The notes beneath the pieces were generated by a model, which made no database searches, was not told the origin of the DNA, and saw nothing but the letters and a program-made list of their open reading frames with translations. Below are positions 57,856-64,000 of a stretch of DNA of 64,000 nucleotides, piece by piece. The translations under genes and the position numbers were made by a program. Every line of letters starts with the position of its first letter. Within the stretch, counting starts at the first letter, position 1. Source of the DNA: Limnoperna fortunei (Eukaryota; Mollusca; Bivalvia; Mytilida; Modiolidae); the NCBI GenBank assembly GCA_944474755.1, contig OX104114.1, positions 28,915,220-28,979,219 on the forward strand, in the 5' to 3' direction.

Positions 57856-58209
57856 TGTTACAATTAAAACATAAAATTTATACTACCTCCCATTTCAACA
57901 TTGTTAGTGTCCAAGTTTATACGTAGAAAAACGAACCATAACAATTCTTCTACCTGGTATATTTTTCACGTGTTTTTATCAGTTTAATATGTAGAAGAGG
58001 ATTACAGATATGTTCTATAAATAATTCCTGCCACACATACTGTATACAGGGGACACCACATTCACAAAGCTTGGGAAGACCAACTATATGCAACTTGAAA
58101 TGGCCTAGCCTTTTTTTGGTAATTTCAAGTCTTAATAAAAAATCACTAGCACGAATCTCATTGAATTTCGTTCACTGCTTTTCAGCAGGACTGCAAGTAT
58201 ATATAGTAC

Positions 58210-59412
58210 ATGCTCTCATTTGACATTAAAAGAAACTCCCAAAAAACAAAAGTTTTTATATTCTATAAAAGAAAGGCCTGGAACGCTTTCGATTTTAAAT
58301 TTAAGGGTTCATCGCTTGAAATTGTAGATAGTTATACATATCTGGGTTAAATTTTGAAATACAATGGATCATTTTACAACTCCGAAACCAAACTGATAGA
58401 ACAAGCACAGAAAGCTATGCTAGACTTGTTTACAAAAATTAGAAATGTGAATTTACTTATCAACATCCAAACTAACCTGTTTGATAGCTTCTTTGAATCA
58501 ATCTTACTTTATGGTTCCGAGATATGGTGATGTGAAAACAATGAGAAAATAGAAAGGGTATATCTTCAATTTTGTAAACGCATTCTTGGGCTTCGAAAGA
58601 GCACTTCAAATTTTATGCTATACGGCGAACTTGACAGATTCCCGCTTGATATCAATATTAAAATTAGAATGATTTATTTTCATAAAAGATTGATGGAAGA
58701 TGAAAGCAAACTAAGTAGTACCTTACTCAATTGATACTTTACCTGCATCAAAATAATATGGATAACTTTAAATTGGTATCCTATGTAAAATCCATGTTTT
58801 ATGACTGTGGTTAAAGTTTTATATTTACTAACCGACAAAACTATGACATCACTCTGGCTAAACCGGTTTATAAACAGGCAATAAAATGATCAGTTAATAC
58901 AAAAATGATTTAGAAATATAGATGATTCATCTAGATGAATTTTTACAGCTTATTTAAAAATCAATTTGGCACTAAAAATATCTTATTAATATTCATAGAA
59001 ATACAAAATTCTGGATAAAAAATATCAATGCTGTAACATTTATATTCCAATAGAAACAAGAAATGGTACACTATTCCGAGATAAAATAGAATATGTACAT
59101 TGTGCTATAAAAAGATAGTAGGGAGGGAATACCATTACTTTTTATGTGTGGAAACGTAGAAGTGTCGGAAATGAGAAAAAATTAATCATACTATTTTCTG
59201 TACCCTTCAACAGATAAAATGAAATATATGTTTATGTACGGTAAATCAAAATTATTAAGTAATATTGGTTTATTCATTTAAAAAAGAATGTTAAATTGTT
59301 TTAAATGCTAGTTCTATGTATTTGTCTGTCTGTTCTGTCATCTTATATTATATGTATTTAGAACGTCCTCATGTTACACCTAATATGAGTCTGAGTGTAA
59401 TAAAGAATACAT
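58210..59412 (+). mobile_element. LINE 3'-end remnant in the last intron of copy C
   Basis: The best-preserved of the inherited LINE copies. Broken frames read FKGSSLEIVDSYTYLG, KLIEQAQKAMLDLFTKIRNV, NIQTNLFDSF, SILLYGSEIW, NNEKIERVYLQFCKRILGLR and a YGELDRFPLDINIKIRMIYF block, all typical of the region after the RT domain of CR1/L2-like LINEs. The 3' UTR ends at 'gagtgtaataaagaatac'. It predates the duplications, since A, B and the visible edge of D carry it. Confidence 0.85.
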
Positions 59413-59881
59413 TATAAAGTTGACCCTTTGATCCTATAGCCGTGCTAAAAAAAATAATACGATTTAAATACTAGTAGATTGCCATATTATTGATATTTAT
59501 CTATATATGACACCTATCAAATAAACACTATAAAATTCGCATTTGCCTCTAGCTGCGCATCGACCCGATAATAGTTTGAACAATTGGCAATAAAGTTTTT
59601 AAGTTTAAGAACAATACATAGTTTGGGGAATGTTTTGAACCGAAGGACAAAATTTGACTGCCACCAGCAAACTATGTGTGCATTGGAGAGGGACTTAAAA
59701 TTTACCCTTTTTGGCAGCTACGATTTTCTTACTCTTTTTGAGATCTACAATAGATGTCTTCAGATATGGATGTAACCCAAGTCTTTGTTAGCAATTAATA
59801 TACTAATCTTAATATCGCCATAGACGCAGGGACAGAAAGTTTTAGATCTATTTTTTATACATCACGTTGTTATCTTTTCAG

Positions 59882-59950
59882 ATTTTAGTGTGGCACACAC
59901 AAACAAAGAAACCAGAAGCTAAAAAAGGCAACCAAAGGCTTGTGGTATAA
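59882..59950 (+). CDS. Glucuronyltransferase terminal exon, copy C
   Basis: A 69-nt exon after 'tatcttttcag', in phase 0, ending TAA. It encodes ILVWHTQTKKPEAKKGNQRL plus VV. It translates identically to the copy D exon at 63451-63519. WHT is the nucleotide-contacting motif; the following residue is Q where the family usually has R. The 3' flank is shared with D in inverted orientation up to about 60165, so the two 3' UTRs would be complementary if both genes were transcribed past their ends. Confidence 0.92.
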   Translation: MLVWHTQTKKPEAKKGNQRLVV

Positions 59951-61077
59951 ATCTTAAATAAACAAATGCACTGCGTGCATTACAGGGAATGCAATTTAAT
60001 ATTATTTGATGAAACAGATGTGATGTAGAAGGATTTGCATGCTTTTGGACCTGTTAGTCCGCTTCCGGTTTCACTTGCCATGGATACATCATTTTAATAT
60101 TTTAATCTGTTCCTGGACAAAATTGCAGATTAATAAAGATCGGAACTGAGTATCATAGTAGACATTGATTGTCCTTAATGGAAATTGTTCACAAAATTAA
60201 GACCCCGCCTTACTCATATTAAAAGACACAATGAAGATTCATTAACGAAAGGAATACAACTGCGTACATTTTGAATAAAGTCGAATGATTTATATGTTTG
60301 TTGCAAACTGACTCCATGTAGCAACTACAAAGCTGCAATTGAGAAAAGTATAAAAGTATAAAATTATATCTACATTACAATTCAAAGGCAAATTTAAAAT
60401 ATGTAACCTATCAATATGTTATATATTTCGAAACTGCAAGATTCTTAAAAGCAGTGGGTCTAAAGATAGGAATTATATGACCTTCAAGTCGAATATTAGC
60501 TTCATCTCTTAAATGCTGGATCAACCCTTTTTGACACTAAGGGCACAAGAACAGTTCACGCAACATGATGTTATGCCCAAATACTTTATTATATATGTCT
60601 GTTATTTATGGTATGAGTATTTTCAAATTAATGATTGTTTAGCTTTTAACTTACCTTTTTGGTCAGTTGTGTTACCTATAGACATGTCAGTCTGACTCAG
60701 CACGTGCTACATTTCAAAAGTATGGGGATATCGATTTGAAAATATGCAAAGTAACAAAAAGTCGGTACTAAGATGTAATCTGACTATTGCAATCATCTGA
60801 ACGTTTGTACATTCATGATATCATTGTATTTAATAATTATTCGTTCTTAGTATAAAAAGTTTGGTCACTATTTCTCCTACGTGATACTTAGTATGTCTCG
60901 TTATTAGGCAAATGGCGCAAAAAAGATGTTTTATATTATTGTTTTCGTTTTATGAGATTTTGCTACATGAATAAAACTTACATAAAAATGATCGAAACAG
61001 ATGTTTTACAATATTTACTTGGAGTATCACAACATATGTATTCATTGTTGATGGATTTTTCTGTTTAACAACAGATA

Positions 61078-61643
61078 ATTCTATTCATGCTGTAATTTAT
61101 TTATATTAAGTGCTTTGATTGGATAAAACACTTCTTCTCAGATAATTCATATATCGATATTTCTTCTGAGCGGACTACTTTCAGTATCCAATGTAAACAA
61201 GATGGCGTCCTCCTAGCATATCGTCAGTGAGAGAGGACAGTGTTTTCTCTGCCTTAATGATTTCAAATTAAATCGATTGAGATTTCAAATAAAATATAAT
61301 ATAAATACCATTTAGTGTTTCATTTTGTTTTTTTCCGATCAATATCTACAAAACCGCGATTCCTTTGGTACTATGTTTTGCATATCCCTACGCGTTCCGG
61401 CGTAGGTACGTTTTGAGGTCTAGATGGGTTTCCGTATCTGTTTTTGCTGTTTTAAAAATCGCAACGATTATTTCACAGAATTGTAAGGATTAAACACTGG
61501 GTTTTAGGAAATAACCAATGTGTAAACTCCGGCGACTACTTCACAAACTTGACATAAAGTCCTTCGGACTTTATTTAGTTTGTGCGTGAGTCGCCGGAGT
61601 TTACACATTGATAATTTTCTAAAACCCAGTGTTTAATCCTATA
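61078..61643. mobile_element. 566-bp fold-back insertion in duplicon D
   Basis: Bounded by ATA (61075-61077 and 61644-61646). Duplicon A has the joined site ('caacag'-'ata'-'cacaac' in the same orientation). The right part is the palindrome 61486-61640. The remainder includes 'gtaaacaagatggcgtcctc' and is not recognised. No coding sequence is present, so it is a likely non-autonomous element. Confidence 0.85.
61486..61640. repeat. 155-bp palindrome
   Basis: Arms 'aggattaaacactgggtttt' and 'aaaacccagtgtttaatcct' continue through 'caatgtgtaaactccggcga' / 'tcgccggagtttacacattg'. A short inner hairpin, aaagtcc / ggacttt, is at the centre. Confidence 0.95.
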
Positions 61644-61984
61644 ATACACAACATAACGTTCCTTAGTTTGTCCATAACCTTTCATAGTAACTGTCTATAG
61701 AAAAAACTGTTCAGGGCGTGCCAATTCATACACTGCAGTTTGAAATTACTACCATTTATTTACAAATAAATACCATGCTTGAACTTTTCTATACGTACAT
61801 TTATTTCATGCAATATACACAAGTTTTCTCGTTTAATTTCGATATTATTTATATAAATTTATTGTAAAATAACATTTGGTTCCTTATTTGTGCCATTACA
61901 ACTCTTTGGCTGAATCTCTTTTGTGAACTCAGCAGATTTCTAAAATTATTCTCTTCTCGATTAAATCCAGATTTTACTTGGATG

Positions 61985-62515
61985 AATCTTAGCTTTGGGT
62001 ATTAGCTAGGGTCGTGTATAGGATGTATCTTATATTTGGGTTGAAGCGAAGATCGTGCTGGATGTATCTTAACTTTGGGTAGTAACGAGGGTCATTTAGG
62101 ATGTATCTTACCTTTGGGTAGTAAGGAGGGTTGTGTATATAATGTGTATTAGCTCTGGGTAGTAGCGACGGTCGGGTAGGAAGTATCGTCGACGTGTGTA
62201 GTAGCGACGGCCGGAAATATTGTCGCCTTAGATAGTGGAACGGCCGTATAAAATATTATCCTATTGGATTAAAGCGAAGCAGTAGAATGTAGTGTCGTAT
62301 TAGAAAGTAGCCTCATTCATATGGGATGGCTCATCATATTGTATAACACGGACGCCACATAGAATATACATGTATCATCGCATTGCACTGTTTAGTCGCA
62401 TCATCAGTTGGTAAGGATGGTTCATCATATTCAAGAGTAGGGACGTTGTGCAGAATATATCGTCTTATTGAACAATAAGGACGCCGTGTACAATATCATT
62501 TCATAAATTACTAGT
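61985..62515 (-). repeat. Degenerate ~39-bp minisatellite, duplicon D
   Basis: Units such as 'gatgtatcttaactttgggt' and 'agtaacgagggtcatttagg' are the reverse complement of the 7883-8465 array. The number and order of the regular units look similar, so the array was copied whole rather than formed twice. Confidence 0.85.
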
Positions 62516-62518
62516 ATA

Positions 62519-62779
62519 CCACTTGGTGGCCGAGTAGTTAAGGTAGTTAGTTTACTATTGATCAGTGGTTTGGAAACACTGACGTTACGGGTCGAGTTTC
62601 AATGCAGACAGGGTGCACTCGACTCCAATCTTAATTGACAAGGATGGCAATTTTTCACCCATGGTCAGAGGATTTTTCGGGTACTGCTCCCCCAAATAAA
62701 AACAAGACGGCATGATATAGCTGAAAAACGGCTAAAAATGGTGTTAAACATCATTCAAACAAACAAACAAACAAACACA
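62519..62779 (+). mobile_element. tRNA-derived SINE in duplicon D
   Basis: 'acttggtggccgagtagtta' head, 'gggtcgagtttcaatgcag' B-box region, 'attgacaaggatggcaat', 'gacggcatgatatagctga', then caaacaaacaaacaaacaaa. It is the inverted counterpart of 7271-7535. Confidence 0.9.
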
Positions 62780-63450
62780 ACTTTGTCTTGAGAGTTAATC
62801 TAAGGACGCAGCCTCTAAAACAATATGGCTGCAAAATAACTACCAACTTAAAAAAAACTATTTGTTATATACATTGTATTTTTGGAAGCGCTGTTCTTTT
62901 TTAAACAAACAACCCCATCATTTTTGAGCCCATGGATCAGTTCCTGCATAATTACAAGTCTGTGTCCGCTCGGAGCCGTACTGTTAATATTTTGGGTTCT
63001 CTTTCGATTGATTCTGGTCTATATTTATAGACCAGGGCGTAACGTCATATTAATAATTCTATTGTAAGTTCTGGAGTTTATTATTTTTCTTTAATATAAA
63101 CACTATCGATCAAGAATTACATTATCAATTTAATTTTCATATCATATCATGTTTAGTTTTAAGCAATAAATCTGTACTTTCGTTTTCTTTTGACACTGTG
63201 GGAGCTTTGGTTAGACATAATCAATGTCTACTATGATACTCAGTTCCGATCATTATTAATCTGCAATTTTGTCCAGGAACAGATTACAATATTAAAATGA
63301 TGTGTCCATGTTTAACGTCCTGGCAAGTGAAATCGGAAGCGGATTTGCTGGTCCAAAAGCATGCAAATCCTTCTACATCAAATCTGTTTCATCAAATAAT
63401 AATAAATTGCATTCGCTGTAATACACGCAGTGCATTTGTTTATTTAAGAT

Positions 63451-63519
63451 TTATACCACAAGCCTTTGGTTGCCTTTTTTAGCTTCTGGTTTCTTTGTTT
63501 GTGTGTGCCACACTAAAAT
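63451..63519 (-). CDS. Glucuronyltransferase terminal exon, copy D
   Basis: On the minus strand this 69-nt exon follows the acceptor 'cttttcag' (63520-63527), starts in phase 0 and ends at TAA (63451-63453). It encodes ILVWHTQTKKPEAKKGNQRL plus VV, the same residues as copy C. Earlier exons should lie beyond the right edge. The intron sequence up to 64000 matches the last introns of A and C, including the end of the inherited LINE. C and D therefore face each other tail to tail with 3.5 kb between their stop codons. Confidence 0.9.
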   Translation of the reverse strand: MLVWHTQTKKPEAKKGNQRLVV

Positions 63520-64000
63520 CTGAAAAGATAACAACGTGATGTATAAAAAATAATCTAAAACTTTCTGTCCCTGCGTCTATGGCGATATTAAGATTAGTTT
63601 ATTTATTTGTAACAAAGACTTGGGTTACATCCATATCCGAAAACATCTATTGTAGATCTCAAAAAGAGTAAGAACATTGTAGCTGCCAAAAAGGGTAAAT
63701 TTTCTGTCCCTCTCCAATGCACACACAGTTTGCTGGTGGCAGTCAAATTTTGTCCTTCGGTTCAAAACATTCTCCCAAACTATGAATTGTTCTTAAACTT
63801 AAAAACTTTATTGCCAATTGTTCAAACTATTCTCGGGTAGATGCGCAGTTAGAGGCAAATGCGAATTTTATAGTGTTTATTTGATAGGTGTCATATATAG
63901 ACAAATATCAATAATATGGCAATCTATTTAAATCGTATTATTGTTTTTAGCACGGCTATAGGATCAAAGGGTCAACTTCATAATGTATTCTTTATTACAC

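Larger units (their letters stand above)
50940..60175 (+). repeat. Segmental duplicon C
   Basis: Collinear with duplicon B from the shared SINE (51013 against 14973) through all four glucuronyltransferase exons to about 250 bp past the last exon. It carries about 2.8 kb (51250-54080) not present in B. The right border, near 60165-60180, is where the inverted duplicon D begins. Confidence 0.85.
60176..64000 (-). repeat. Inverted segmental duplicon D
   Basis: This is the reverse complement of about 6260-9885 of duplicon A: 'cattgtgtcttttaatatga' (near 9825) pairs with 60220, the minisatellite with 61985-62515, the SINE with 62519-62779, the last exon with 63451-63519 and the LINE end with 63975. 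D lacks the SINE at 7605-7870 and has a 566-bp insertion at 61078-61643. It continues off the right edge, where the rest of copy D should lie. Confidence 0.9.

Noticed and set aside
63297..63482. 61-codon plus-strand open frame
   Set aside because: It is antisense to the 3' UTR and terminal exon of glucuronyltransferase copy D.

Overview
The window is AT-rich, intron- and repeat-dominated animal DNA with no bacterial-type genes. A tRNA-derived SINE with a (CAAA)n-type tail occurs in at least a dozen pieces. LINE and tyrosine-recombinase (YR) retrotransposon remains, spliced glucuronyltransferase exons and long introns complete the picture. Together these point to a mollusc, most likely a bivalve and possibly a mytilid mussel. 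The species is an inference from repeat style, not something the sequence proves.

The only host protein-coding family I recognise is beta-1,3-glucuronyltransferase (B3GAT, GT43). These are Golgi enzymes that build the proteoglycan linker and related glucuronylated glycans. Four copies are present. Copy A (exons at 4.5 and 6.6 kb, + strand) retains only the last two exons. Copy B (15.9-23.3 kb, +) and copy C (54.7-59.9 kb, +) each show the last four exons. Copy D (minus strand, last exon at 63.5 kb) runs off the right edge. Splice phases, exon lengths (87, 204 and 69 nt) and flanking introns are shared, so these are segmental duplicates rather than retrocopies. The exon(s) for the cytosolic tail, membrane anchor and stem were not found for any copy. 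Copy C looks the most intact. Copy B has lost the AG of one splice acceptor and changed several conserved residues. Copies C and D are tail to tail, and the 3.8 kb at the right edge is an inverted version of 6.3-9.9 kb.

Layout: 1-3.3 kb is a ~203-bp satellite with higher-order structure, whose monomer carries 18-bp inverted repeats. 3.3-4.1 kb holds other repeats and stray satellite pieces. 4.1-9.9 kb is duplicon A. 10.1-13.9 kb is a decayed YR retrotransposon on the minus strand. 14.2-14.9 kb holds fold-back elements. 14.9-28.3 kb is duplicon B. 28.3-33.2 kb has no recognised gene. 33.2-41.4 kb is a second, plus-strand YR retrotransposon (SGNH hydrolase, gag, RT, RNase H, YR). It has Ngaro-like split direct repeats, an internal 1.6-kb tandem duplication and a fold-back insertion. 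42.8-44.1 kb is a non-autonomous element with terminal inverted repeats. 44-51 kb is mostly unrecognised. 50.9-60.2 kb is duplicon C and 60.2-64 kb is inverted duplicon D.

Comparing the duplicons gives several natural empty/filled site pairs. These date a LINE, a SINE and a fold-back element relative to the gene duplications. All calls come from reading the sequence by eye; no database search was run.
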